From the NCBI RefSeq assembly GCF_002797715.1, contig NZ_PGFF01000001.1, positions 1,449,304 through 1,513,303 of the forward strand: DNA of 64,000 bases, written 5' to 3'. Below, piece by piece: positions 1 through 7,925 of this stretch. A program made the translations under genes and the position numbers. Every line of letters starts with the position of its first letter. The stretch's first letter is position 1. This DNA comes from Diaminobutyricimonas aerilata. Its GTDB lineage: Bacteria; Actinomycetota; Actinomycetes; Actinomycetales; Microbacteriaceae. Under the pieces are notes generated by a model, which did not search any database, had not been told where the DNA came from, and saw only the letters and a program-made list of their open reading frames with translations.

Positions 1-147
1 CGCGGGGTCGTCGTCGGAGGCCCGGAACTGCTGTCCGTCGAAGGTGAAGTCCGACGTGCGCTTGTCGACGACGCGGCCGCGGGTGCGTCCCTGCGGCGTC
101 TTCCAGCTGACGTGGTCGCCGACCGAGGGGGTGGAGGATGCGCTCAT
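1..147 (-). CDS. TUDOR-like (HVA1/DUF2945 type) small protein, 3' end outside the window
   Basis: Only the first 49 residues are present. They begin MSASSTPSVGDHVSWKTPQG and continue with an RTRGRVV strand and an FTFDGQQFRASDDDPA segment. This matches the short beta-barrel 'hypervirulence associated protein TUDOR domain' family, whose members are about 70 residues and have no assigned enzymatic role. The start is the ATG at 147, because a TAGCGT box lies exactly six bases upstream on the same strand, the leaderless spacing seen repeatedly in this window. The gene is divergent from the oxidoreductase at 227. Function is unknown; the family assignment rests on sequence pattern only. Confidence 0.75.
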   Translation of the reverse strand, partial: MSASSTPSVGDHVSWKTPQGRTRGRVVDKRTSDFTFDGQQFRASDDDPA

Positions 148-153
148 GGCGGC

Positions 154-159
154 ACGCTA
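154..159 (-). promoter_or_regulatory. -10 box of leaderless promoter (TAGCGT)
   Basis: TAGCGT on the minus strand, then six bases, then the ATG at 147. The spacing implies that transcription starts at or next to the start codon. Confidence 0.55.
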
Positions 160-213
160 GCCAGCGGCCCTGGCAGCGTGCTGAGCCTCCGTCAGCCCCG
201 CACGGCGTGCTGC

Positions 214-219
214 CATACT
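214..219 (+). promoter_or_regulatory. Probable -10 box (CATACT)
   Basis: CATACT followed by seven bases and the ATG at 227. There is no Shine-Dalgarno sequence, so the gene is probably leaderless. Confidence 0.45.
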
Positions 220-226
220 GGCGGCG

Positions 227-1654
227 ATGAGCACTCCGGATGCGGTCGTCGTCGGGGCGGGACCGAACGGTCTCGCCGCCGCGGTGACGCTCGCCCGCCG
301 CGGTCTTCACGTGCGGGTGTACGAGCGCGCGTCGACGGCCGGTGGCGGCACACGCACCCTCGAGCTGACCCTGCCGGGGTTCCGCCATGACTGGGGCTCG
401 GCCGTGCATCCCATGGCGTTCGCGTCACCGTTCTTCCGCAGGCTCGGCATCCGCGACCGGGTCGAATTCGTGACGCCCGAGGTGTCGTACGCACACCCCC
501 TCGACGGCGCGCGGGCCGGCCTCGCCTACCGCGACCTCGACCGTGCGGCCGACGTCCTCGGAGTCGACGGCGCCGCGTGGCGGAACCTCTTCGCCCCGCT
601 CGTCCGCGCCGTGCGCGGAATGACGGAGTTCGTCGGCGGTCCCGTACTGCGGGTGCCGCGTCATCCGGTTACGGCCGTGCGGTTCGGGCTCCGCGCGCTC
701 GAGCAGGGCGGACCGTGGTGGAACGCGAGGTGGCGCGACGAGGTGGCTCCGGCGCTGCTCACCGGGGTCTTCGCGCACACCATCCGCCCGCTGCCGAACC
801 TCGCCCCCGCTGCGGCGGGTCTCGTGCTCGGCGTGCACGCCCACGCGGAGGGGTGGCCCGTGCCGGTCGGGGGCAGTCAGGCGATCGCCGACGCGCTCCT
901 GGGGGAGCTGCTCGCGCGTGGTGGTGAACTGGTGCTCGACCACGAGGTGAGCACCCTCGAGGAGCTGCCGCCGTCGCGCGTGACCCTGCTCGACCTGTCG
1001 CCGCGTGCTTTCGTGCGCCTCGCCGGGGACCGTCTCAGCCCGGCGGCGGCCGCGCCGTACCGGCGCTTCCGCTACGGCAACGGCGTCGCCAAGGTCGACT
1101 ACGCCCTCTCCGGTCCGGTGCCGTGGGCGGCCGCCGGCGTGGACCGCACGGCCACCGTGCACCTCGGCGGTTCCCGCGCGGAGATCGCCGCGTCGGAGCG
1201 GGAGGTGTTCCGCGGCCGGCACCCCGAGTCTCCTTACGTGCTCGTCTCGCAGCCCACTCTGTTCGACCGGACCCGAGCCCCCGAGGGTAGGCACACGCTG
1301 TGGGCCTATACGCACGTGCCGGCCGGATCGACCGTCGACCGGGAGGACGCGGTCACGGCGCAGATCGAGCGGTTCGCGCCCGGGTTCCGCGACCTGGTGC
1401 TCGCCACCTCGAGTCGCACCGCCGCCGATCTGGAACGCGAGAACCCGAACTACGTCGGCGGAGACATCGCCGCGGGCGACGTCTCGCTCGCGCAGCTGCT
1501 CGCCCGGCCGGTGGCCGCTTCCGACCCGTGGCGCACGCCGGTCGACGGTGTGTACCTGTGCTCCTCGTCGACGGCTCCGGGACCGGGCGTGCACGGGCTG
1601 GCCGGATGGCACGCCGCGCGCGCGGCCCTGCGACGCGAGTTCGGCGGATTGTAG
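227..1654 (+). CDS. Phytoene-dehydrogenase-like FAD-dependent oxidoreductase
   Basis: 475 residues. The N-terminus VVVGAGPNGLAAAVTLARRG is a classic GxGxxG dinucleotide-binding fold, followed by an acidic ribose-binding residue in RVYERAS and a GGGTRT segment typical of the CrtI/NAD(P)-FAD amine-oxidase-like superfamily. The C-terminal YLCSSSTAPGPGVHGLAGW is the usual second FAD-contact motif. Family members desaturate carotenoids or oxidise other hydrophobic substrates; no carotenoid genes are adjacent, so the substrate is unknown. It stands alone, divergent from the TUDOR-like gene. Length is normal for the family. Confidence 0.85.
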   Translation: MSTPDAVVVGAGPNGLAAAVTLARRGLHVRVYERASTAGGGTRTLELTLPGFRHDWGSAVHPMAFASPFFRRLGIRDRVEFVTPEVSYAHPLDGARAGLAYRDLDRAADVLGVDGAAWRNLFAPLVRAVRGMTEFVGGPVLRVPRHPVTAVRFGLRALEQGGPWWNARWRDEVAPALLTGVFAHTIRPLPNLAPAAAGLVLGVHAHAEGWPVPVGGSQAIADALLGELLARGGELVLDHEVSTLEELPPSRVTLLDLSPRAFVRLAGDRLSPAAAAPYRRFRYGNGVAKVDYALSGPVPWAAAGVDRTATVHLGGSRAEIAASEREVFRGRHPESPYVLVSQPTLFDRTRAPEGRHTLWAYTHVPAGSTVDREDAVTAQIERFAPGFRDLVLATSSRTAADLERENPNYVGGDIAAGDVSLAQLLARPVAASDPWRTPVDGVYLCSSSTAPGPGVHGLAGWHAARAALRREFGGL

Positions 1655-1802
1655 AAGCACCGATCGGTCGCGCGCAAGCCCCTGCGCGTCATGTGGTGGG
1701 ACCTTGGTCCCGTAGATACGATGTGAGCACCGTGAGGCGCGCCCGTCTCGCCTTCCGGTTCCTTTCCGCTCTCGGCCGTGCGTCGTCAGGAAGGTCGTCC
1801 CC

Positions 1803-2942
1803 GTGCCCCATCGCGTCAACCACCTCCTCGGGGGGCGGTACCGCATCCACACCCCGCTGGGGTCCGGTGGGATGGGCTCGGTGTACCAGGCGACGGACGA
1901 GAGCCTCGGGCGGGAGGTCGCCGTCAAGGTCTTCCGGCGCGAAGCCGCGACGGCCGAGGAGGTGCTGCGGCAGGAGCACGAGATCCGGCTGCTCGCCTCA
2001 CTGAACCACCCGGGACTCGTCAGCGTCTTCGACGCGGGCACCCACATGTTCGACGACGAGGTGCGGCGCTACCTGGTCATGGAGCTCATCGAGGACTCCA
2101 CGCTCGAATCGCGTCTCGTGGGGGAGCCGCTCGAACTGCACGAGGTGGCCGACCTCGGTTCGCAGATCGCCGAGGCGCTCGCCTACGTGCACGCGCACCA
2201 GATCGTGCACCGCGACGTGAAGCCCGCCAACATCCTCATCGCCGAGGGCGGCCAGGGGCTGCGTCGGGTCGCGAAACTCACCGACTTCGGCATCGCCCAG
2301 TTCGCCGGCGGCAACCGCATCACCTCGGCGGGCACGGTCATCGGCACGGCGAGCTACCTGAGCCCGGAGCAGACCTCCACCGGTCAGGTCAGCGGGGCGA
2401 GCGACGTGTACTCGCTCGGCCTCGTGCTGCTCGAGGCGCTCACGGGCGTGAAGTCCTTCCCCGGCACCGCGATCGAGTCCGTCGCCGCGCGTCTCGTCTC
2501 CGACCCCGACATCCCGGCCGACCTCCCGGCCGAGTGGCGTGTGCTGATCGGACGGATGACCGCGCGGAACCCCGAGGACCGCCCGAGCGCCGCCTCGGTC
2601 GCCAAGTCGCTGCGCGGCACCGCGGAACTGGACCTGAGTGCCGTCTCGCTCGACGCCACCCAGCCGCACCCGATCGTGCCGGAGGCGGATGCTCGACCCG
2701 CCGGCCGCGCGGACGACGAGGCGCCGCGCCGACCGCGTCGCGGCGCCCGGCGTTCCCTCGATGTGCGGATGCTCGCGGGCGTCGGGCTGCTCGCCCTGCT
2801 CGGCGCCGTCATCGGCGCCTCCTGGATCAGCGGCACCGTCGGCGGCGGCGCGGACGCCTCGACGGTGGTGCAGTACCCCGCCGTCTCCGGCGACCTCGCC
2901 ACCCCGTTGCAGCGCCTGCAGGACGCGGTGGAGTTGCGATGA
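1803..2942 (+). CDS. Membrane-anchored Ser/Thr protein kinase
   Basis: 379 residues with a GTG start. The kinase domain covers roughly residues 12-265: glycine loop GSGGMGSV (about 20-27), the VK lysine near 42, catalytic loop HRDVKPAN near 140, DFG near 165, and activation-segment end SPEQ near 186. All key catalytic residues are present. An acidic/basic juxtamembrane linker leads to one transmembrane helix (about 323-343) and a short outside tail of 36 residues without PASTA repeats. The stop overlaps the start of the lipoprotein gene by 4 bp, so the two are translated together. A TACGAT box at 1717-1722 could drive it, leaving a leader of about 75 bases. Targets are not evident; actinobacterial PknB-type kinases often act on division or cell-wall proteins. 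Confidence 0.9.
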   Translation: MPHRVNHLLGGRYRIHTPLGSGGMGSVYQATDESLGREVAVKVFRREAATAEEVLRQEHEIRLLASLNHPGLVSVFDAGTHMFDDEVRRYLVMELIEDSTLESRLVGEPLELHEVADLGSQIAEALAYVHAHQIVHRDVKPANILIAEGGQGLRRVAKLTDFGIAQFAGGNRITSAGTVIGTASYLSPEQTSTGQVSGASDVYSLGLVLLEALTGVKSFPGTAIESVAARLVSDPDIPADLPAEWRVLIGRMTARNPEDRPSAASVAKSLRGTAELDLSAVSLDATQPHPIVPEADARPAGRADDEAPRRPRRGARRSLDVRMLAGVGLLALLGAVIGASWISGTVGGGADASTVVQYPAVSGDLATPLQRLQDAVELR

Positions 2943-3238
2943 GGGCGTTCGCGCGCCGTGCCCTGACGGGCACAGCGGCGGCGCTCGTCATCGGGGCGCT
3001 GGCCGGATGCTCCGCGCCCACCGGTTCCGACGACCGGGGTCTCACCGTGCTGTCGCTGCAGGAACGCGTCTACACGGTGAGCACGCAGATCGCCGAGGGC
3101 GACACCGCGGAGGCGGCGGAATCCCTCGAGGACCTCGAGCAGCTCGTCGGGTTCTCCTCCGCCCGCGGCACGCTCAGTGCGGCGGAGGCGGACGAGATCC
3201 GCGCCGCGATCGACGACCTCCGGTCGGCTCTGGGCTGA
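2939..3238 (+). CDS. Small lipoprotein co-translated with the kinase
   Basis: 99 residues. It begins MRAFARRALTGTAAALVIG with lipobox LAGC, so the mature N-terminal Cys should be lipidated and the protein held on the outer face of the membrane. The mature part is acidic and predicted helical (a run around EAAESLEDLEQLVG), with no recognised domain. Its ATG overlaps the kinase TGA by 4 bp. I infer a partner or ligand-side component for the extracellular tail of the kinase, which is equally short; nothing in the sequence proves this. Confidence 0.8.
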   Translation: MRAFARRALTGTAAALVIGALAGCSAPTGSDDRGLTVLSLQERVYTVSTQIAEGDTAEAAESLEDLEQLVGFSSARGTLSAAEADEIRAAIDDLRSALG

Positions 3239-3242
3239 CGCC

Positions 3243-4259
3243 TCAGCGGGAGGCGAGCGCGTCGCTCCACACCTGCTCGACGCGCGGGTAGACGGCGCGG
3301 GCCGAGAACTCCGCGTCGAACGACGCGGCCCCGGCGGCGGCGATGCGCTCACGCGCGTGGTCGTCGAACAGCGCCGTGCGGAGCGCCTGCTCGAGCTGCT
3401 CGACGTCGCCGGGATCGACGAGCAGGCCGCGGCCCTCGTCGAGCACCGAGGCGATGCCGCCGACGCGGGTCGCGATGACGCAATTGCGGCGCGCGAGCGC
3501 CTCGAGGATGAACATCGGCATCGCCTCGTCGCGCGAGGGGAGCACCGCGACGCTCGAGGACTCGAGCAGGTGCATGAGGTGGGCGTGCTCCACGGACCCG
3601 AGGAACTCCGCGTCGGGGAGGTCCCGGTCGACGACGGCCTCGTCGGCGACCGGTCCCGCGATGAGCAGCCGCCATCCGCTGCCCGCGCCGACCGCACGCC
3701 AGGCGCGCACGAGCACGTCGACGCCCTTGCGGTGCGACACGCTGCCGCCGAAGACGACGGTCCGGCCCTTGGGCGCCTCGTCCCCGTGCGGCACCGCGTT
3801 CGGAAGGAGGACAACGCGGTCGGCCGGCACGAAACGGCGGGCGACGTCGGCGGATTCGTCGCTCAGAGTGAGCACGACGGAGGCGGCGGAGAGCACCCGC
3901 CGCACGAGGTCGGGGCGACGGTCGGCGAAGTCGCGGAAGCTGCTGCCGTGCAATTGCGCGACGGTCGCGAATCCACGCGCGCGGGCGAGGCGCAGCAGCA
4001 CCCCCTCGCGCAGGAAGGAGCCCCCCTGCGAGAGGTGCGCGACGATGACATCCGTCCGCCGTCCGCCGAGCGTCGCGAGCCGGGCGGCGGCGCGGGCGAA
4101 GAGCGCGAGGGCGCGGGGACCGTGGCTCCCGTCGCGGGAGACGAGCACCCGCACGTCGAACCGGTCGAACGACCACGCGAGGTAGCCGTTGACGACTTGC
4201 GTCATCCCGCCCGCGACCTCGCCCCGGCGTCCGATGTGCCAGGCGATCGGCCGGTTCAC
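3243..4259 (-). CDS. Glycosyltransferase, GT4 (GT-B fold)
   Basis: 338 residues, GTG start overlapping the upstream pyruvyl transferase stop by 4 bp (GTGA). The N-terminal half begins with a WHIGRRGEVAGGMTQVVNGY acceptor-side motif; the C-terminal half has the GT4 donor-binding pattern FGGSVSHRKGVDVLVRAW, a LLIAGPVAD strand and the E-x7-E-like PSRDEAMPMFILEALA. It should add a sugar to the growing repeat unit of the surface polysaccharide on the cytoplasmic side. It is the last gene of the four-gene leftward arm. A long open frame joins it to upstream sequence, but that extension is out of frame with the real preceding genes. The sugar is not predictable. Confidence 0.87.
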   Translation of the reverse strand: MNRPIAWHIGRRGEVAGGMTQVVNGYLAWSFDRFDVRVLVSRDGSHGPRALALFARAAARLATLGGRRTDVIVAHLSQGGSFLREGVLLRLARARGFATVAQLHGSSFRDFADRRPDLVRRVLSAASVVLTLSDESADVARRFVPADRVVLLPNAVPHGDEAPKGRTVVFGGSVSHRKGVDVLVRAWRAVGAGSGWRLLIAGPVADEAVVDRDLPDAEFLGSVEHAHLMHLLESSSVAVLPSRDEAMPMFILEALARRNCVIATRVGGIASVLDEGRGLLVDPGDVEQLEQALRTALFDDHARERIAAAGAASFDAEFSARAVYPRVEQVWSDALASR

Positions 4260-5344
4260 GCCTGCCGCACCGCCTCGGCGGGTTCGGCGCTGCGGGTCCC
4301 ACCGAGCGCACGTTCCAGGTCGCCGCGCACGGCCGCGAGGTCGGCGCGCGCCGTCGGCAGCGCCGCGAAGAGCTCGGCGCGTCGATCGGCCACGGTCGCG
4401 ATGCGCTCGGTGATCGCGGCGGCATCCATCCCCGCGGTCGGGAAGGCGATGTCGGTCACCCCGCCCGCGGCGAAGTGCCGGGCGATCTTGCCCGACCGGT
4501 CCACGAGCGGCGCGACGGGCACGGCGCCTTCGGTGAAGGCGGCGAGCAGTACGTGGAGGCGGTCGCTCACGGCGACCGCGGAGCGCCGGTAGAGCTCCCG
4601 GAGGCGTTCCTCCTGCCCGGCGTGGTCGGTGCCGTCCCAGTCGAGCACCTCTCCGCCGAGCCGGTCCGCGAGATCGCGGGATCGTGCGGAGTCGCGCAGC
4701 ACCTGCGTGACCGCGACGACCCGTAACGCCCGCCGGTCGGCGAAGTCGCGCACGCCGGCGATCCAGGCCGCGGAGGGTTCGTCCCGATCGCTGCGCATCG
4801 ACACGACGAGCGTGTCGCGGGGGAGCGACTCGTCGATGACCGCCTCGCCCTCGCCGAAGGCGAGATCGGGCATGACCCGGCCGCCGAGGTAGGCCGCGGT
4901 CTCGCCGTCGCGCCAGGCGGTCAGGTTCGACAGGGCGATCGACGGGGCCATGAGCGCGCGCGGCACGGCCGCGTTGTTGCGCGCTCCGACTCCCACCCGG
5001 GCGACGACACCGCCGCGCGCCCGCACGAGCGAGAGCAGCGGCAGCATGCCGACGTGCTCCTTCATGCCGATGAGGCTCAGCTGGATCTCGCCCGGCTTGA
5101 ACACGTACGAGGTGCGAGCGCGCGCGGCGGTCGCGAGTCCCGCCCGATACCAGGCGCCGAAGGAGCGGTACACGACGTCGTCGGGCGCCAGGCGCAGCCC
5201 CTCCGTGTAGCCGGCCGGGGCGGGGCCGACGTAGACGTGGAGGGTGCCGAGCGGCCGCAGCCAGTCGAGCAGCTGGCGGCGCAGGATGATGTCGCCGATG
5301 TTGTCGTACTGGCCCACTCCGGGCACGAAGATCGCGTGAGTCAT
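4256..5344 (-). CDS. Polysaccharide pyruvyl transferase family protein (copy 1)
   Basis: 362 residues. The start MTHAIFVPGVGQYDNIGDII carries the family's NxGD-type motif (here DNIGD), and DRLHVLLAAFTEGAVPVAPL is the conserved histidine-containing block near the C-terminus. CsaB-type enzymes move pyruvate from phosphoenolpyruvate to a hexose, making an acidic ketal on cell-wall or exopolysaccharide sugars. A short AGGA lies upstream of the ATG. It sits between the fused glycosyltransferase and the GT4 gene, overlapping the latter by 4 bp. A second, divergent copy is at 14251. Family call is firm; actual pyruvylation is inferred. Confidence 0.87.
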   Translation of the reverse strand: MTHAIFVPGVGQYDNIGDIILRRQLLDWLRPLGTLHVYVGPAPAGYTEGLRLAPDDVVYRSFGAWYRAGLATAARARTSYVFKPGEIQLSLIGMKEHVGMLPLLSLVRARGGVVARVGVGARNNAAVPRALMAPSIALSNLTAWRDGETAAYLGGRVMPDLAFGEGEAVIDESLPRDTLVVSMRSDRDEPSAAWIAGVRDFADRRALRVVAVTQVLRDSARSRDLADRLGGEVLDWDGTDHAGQEERLRELYRRSAVAVSDRLHVLLAAFTEGAVPVAPLVDRSGKIARHFAAGGVTDIAFPTAGMDAAAITERIATVADRRAELFAALPTARADLAAVRGDLERALGGTRSAEPAEAVRQA

Positions 5345-5352
5345 GGGTCCTG

Positions 5353-6333
5353 TCAGTTGCCGGCCGAGACGCGCGCCGCCTCGGACGTGCCGTCGATGTC
5401 GATGCGGTACCGCGCGGCGGCCCGGATGGTGTCGGCATCGAGATCGTCGACCTCGACGCCGGACCCGACACGCAGCTCCCCGATGAGAGCGGCGATCTGC
5501 GCCTGGTGGTCGTCGACGTGCTCGTTCCGCGCCGAGCGGCGCACCACCGCCACGGGGTGCACGCCCATCTCGAGCAGACCGAGGATGGTGCCGACACCCG
5601 CGTGAGTGACCACGACATCCGCTTCGCGCGCGTACCGTTCGAACTCCGCCGCGGAGACCTGCTCGTACACCTGGCCGGGCAGATCGGTGCGACCGGCCGA
5701 GAAGCCGAGTTGCCAGACGGTGCGCTCGTCCGCGAGGCCCGTGGCCAGGACGGCGTCGATCATGGCGTCGAACCGGTACCCCTCGATCGTGCCGAGGGTC
5801 ACGAACAGGCGCGGTCGCTCCGCGGTGCGGCTCACCTCACGGCGGCGGTAGGTCGCGAGCACCGCGGGGTGGGTGCCCCACCGGCCGCCGGCCCAGCTCG
5901 GGTGCTGGGTGCGCAGTTCGGCGAACCGCGTCGCCGCGAGCACCCGCCCGGACAGCGACGGACCCTGCACGCGCGAGATGCTCTCGATGTAGAGGGTCGG
6001 CACGCCGTGACGTCGCGCCGCGGGAAGCGCGGCGAGGGCGATGGCGGCGCCCGTGCTCACCGCCTGGGCGAAGCGCTCGCGCTTCAGCAGCGCGCTCACC
6101 GTGCGGTACGTGTTGAGCACGCCGGCGAAGTCGCGCGGGCGCACATACGGCACGTACAGCACGCGCTTGCCCGCGAGCAGCGATTCGCTCTGCGGGGAGC
6201 GGAAGGTCACCCAGAGGGAGTCGTCGGAGGCCCCGAGACCGGGCGCCAGTCGCACCAGTTGGGCGAGGTGCCCGCCCGTCGATGCCACGAGGAGCAGCTT
6301 GCGGCGCGCCCCAGCCACGCTCGATCCGGCCAT
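5353..6333 (-). CDS. Fused Alg14-Alg13-type glycosyltransferase (GT28 C-terminal domain)
   Basis: 326 residues. Residues about 12-165 match Alg14/EpsE-like membrane-associated subunits (LLLVASTGGHLAQLVRLAPG, then STGAAIAL). Residues about 175-300 match Alg13/GT28 catalytic subunits (PRLFVTLGTIEGYRFDAM, ADVVVTHAGVGTILGLLEMG). In many exopolysaccharide loci, and in eukaryotic Alg13/14, these are two separate proteins; here they are one chain. Expected role: transfer of the second sugar onto the lipid-linked first sugar. A GGGGA ribosome site precedes the ATG. It follows the BY-kinase by 54 bases and precedes the pyruvyl transferase by 8. Confidence 0.85.
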   Translation of the reverse strand: MAGSSVAGARRKLLLVASTGGHLAQLVRLAPGLGASDDSLWVTFRSPQSESLLAGKRVLYVPYVRPRDFAGVLNTYRTVSALLKRERFAQAVSTGAAIALAALPAARRHGVPTLYIESISRVQGPSLSGRVLAATRFAELRTQHPSWAGGRWGTHPAVLATYRRREVSRTAERPRLFVTLGTIEGYRFDAMIDAVLATGLADERTVWQLGFSAGRTDLPGQVYEQVSAAEFERYAREADVVVTHAGVGTILGLLEMGVHPVAVVRRSARNEHVDDHQAQIAALIGELRVGSGVEVDDLDADTIRAAARYRIDIDGTSEAARVSAGN

Positions 6334-6387
6334 GGTGTTTTCCCCTATCCCACCGCGTACGCGGTGCCCGCCTGTTGGTTCGTGTCG

Positions 6388-7779
6388 TCACCCGTGAGGG
6401 GTGGCGACCGTTTCGTCGGAGCGAACGGCCGTGGCCGCTCCGTAGACCTGGGAGTCCGGCCCGCGCCTCGGCAGCATCGTGACGACGACACCGGCGACGG
6501 GGGCCTGGATGTTGCGGAGCACCTCGAGGGTCGAGGCGAGCTCGCTCTGCTTCACGCGCCCGGCGGCGGCCACGACGATCGTGCCGTCGACCTGTCCGCT
6601 GAGCACCGCCGCATCCGTCACCGGAAGCGCGGCGGGGGAGTCGATGATGACGACGTCGAAGGCGGCCGCGAGAGCGGCGATGAGCGTGGACATGCGCTCA
6701 GAGCCGAGGAGCTCGGCCGGGTTGTCCGGGCGCTCGCCCGCGGGCAGCACGGTCACCTGGTCGTGCGGCGACCGCAGCAGCGCGTCCCCGGCGTCGAGCG
6801 CGCCGGCGAGCACCTCGCTCAGACCGCGAGCGGACGGCACGCCCAGCCGTGCCGCGATGCCGGGGGAGCGCAGGTCGGCGTCGACCACGACGACACGGGA
6901 GCCGTTGCGCGCCATCGTGAGCGCGAGGTTGGCCGCGGTCGTCGTCTTGCCCTCGCCCTCGCGCGACGAGGTCACGAGGAACACCTTCTTGTTGCCGTGG
7001 CGCGCCACGAACTCGAGGTTGGTGCGCAGCGCCCGGTACGCCTCCGCGGAGGCGCCGACCGGGTTCTCGTACACGACGAGCTGACCGCGGGAGGAGATGC
7101 GGTCGGCCTGCAGCCCGCCGAGCACGGCGCGGCCGCTGATCTGTTCGGCCTCGCGAGCGCCGCGCACGCGCTTGTCGAGCAGCACGAGCACGAGCGCGGC
7201 GACGACGCCGGCGACGAGGCCGATGAATCCGCCGAGCGCGAGGTTGAGCAGGAGGTTGGGGGAGGACGGCTCCTCGGCGAGCGTCGCGCTCTCGAGCACT
7301 TCGATGCGGACGGGGCTGATGCCGCCGCCGACGGGGAGTTCGAGTTCGTTCGTGACGACCTCGGAGAACGTGTCGGAGACCGCCTCGGCGAGGTCGGCCG
7401 CCGCGGTGGCGGTGTCGGCGTTCGCGGCGATCGTGATGACCACGCTCTGCGGCTCGGTCGTCGCGCTCACCCGCTGTGCGAGTTCGGCGGTCGTCTCATC
7501 GAGGCCGAGCTGGTCGATGACGGGCCCGAGCACGCGTTCGCTCGGCACGATCTCGAGGTAGGCGGCGGTCTTCTGCGCGGCGAAGTTGTTGCCCTGCACC
7601 AGGTCGCTCGGGGTCGCCGCGGCGGTGGTCTGCACGGACACGAACAACTTCGTCTCCGACGTGTAGACCGGCGTCATGATGGCGGAGACGAGTGCCGCGG
7701 CGCCGAGGCCCACGATCGCGAGCGCGACCATGAGCACCCAGAACTTGCGGAACATCCGCCCGATGACGCTCGACTGCAC
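6388..7779 (-). CDS. Polysaccharide chain-length regulator / BY-kinase (Wzz-CpsD fusion)
   Basis: 463 residues, GTG start behind a GAGGAG site. Residues 1-200 are a Wzz-type domain with transmembrane segments at about 13-34 and 177-201. The cytoplasmic half has Walker A SSREGEGKTT (about 271-280), Walker A' VVVVDADLRSPG and Walker B VVIIDSPAAL. This is the bacterial tyrosine kinase architecture that controls polymer length and export, fused as in actinobacteria. The C-terminal tail holds a single tyrosine (SQVYGAAT) rather than the usual tyrosine cluster. It heads the leftward four-gene arm. No cognate phosphatase gene is in the window. Confidence 0.9.
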   Translation of the reverse strand: MQSSVIGRMFRKFWVLMVALAIVGLGAAALVSAIMTPVYTSETKLFVSVQTTAAATPSDLVQGNNFAAQKTAAYLEIVPSERVLGPVIDQLGLDETTAELAQRVSATTEPQSVVITIAANADTATAAADLAEAVSDTFSEVVTNELELPVGGGISPVRIEVLESATLAEEPSSPNLLLNLALGGFIGLVAGVVAALVLVLLDKRVRGAREAEQISGRAVLGGLQADRISSRGQLVVYENPVGASAEAYRALRTNLEFVARHGNKKVFLVTSSREGEGKTTTAANLALTMARNGSRVVVVDADLRSPGIAARLGVPSARGLSEVLAGALDAGDALLRSPHDQVTVLPAGERPDNPAELLGSERMSTLIAALAAAFDVVIIDSPAALPVTDAAVLSGQVDGTIVVAAAGRVKQSELASTLEVLRNIQAPVAGVVVTMLPRRGPDSQVYGAATAVRSDETVATPHG

Positions 7780-7925
7780 GTATTCTCCTCACGCTTCGCG
7801 GGTGTCCCTCATTCGAGGGGCACCGCGCTCCATTATTCAGTGCTCTGACGGTCCGCGTTACCGCGGCGTCATATTGTTCCGAGATCGAACCCTGCCATTC
7901 ACGTGCCCGTAACATTCGACGCGGG

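Noticed and set aside
112-494. Short frames on both strands around the start of the oxidoreductase
   Set aside because: Arg/Gly/Ser-rich products lacking ribosome sites, overlapping a well-supported gene.
3234-3247. GCTGA-CGCC-TCAGC hairpin between convergent lipoprotein and GT4 genes
   Set aside because: Only a 5-bp stem overlapping a stop codon; too weak to call a terminator.
3243-5618. Apparent 791-residue fusion protein ahead of the GT4 gene
   Set aside because: Only the last 338 residues show glycosyltransferase features. The rest is out of frame with the pyruvyl transferase and Alg14/13 genes on the same strand.
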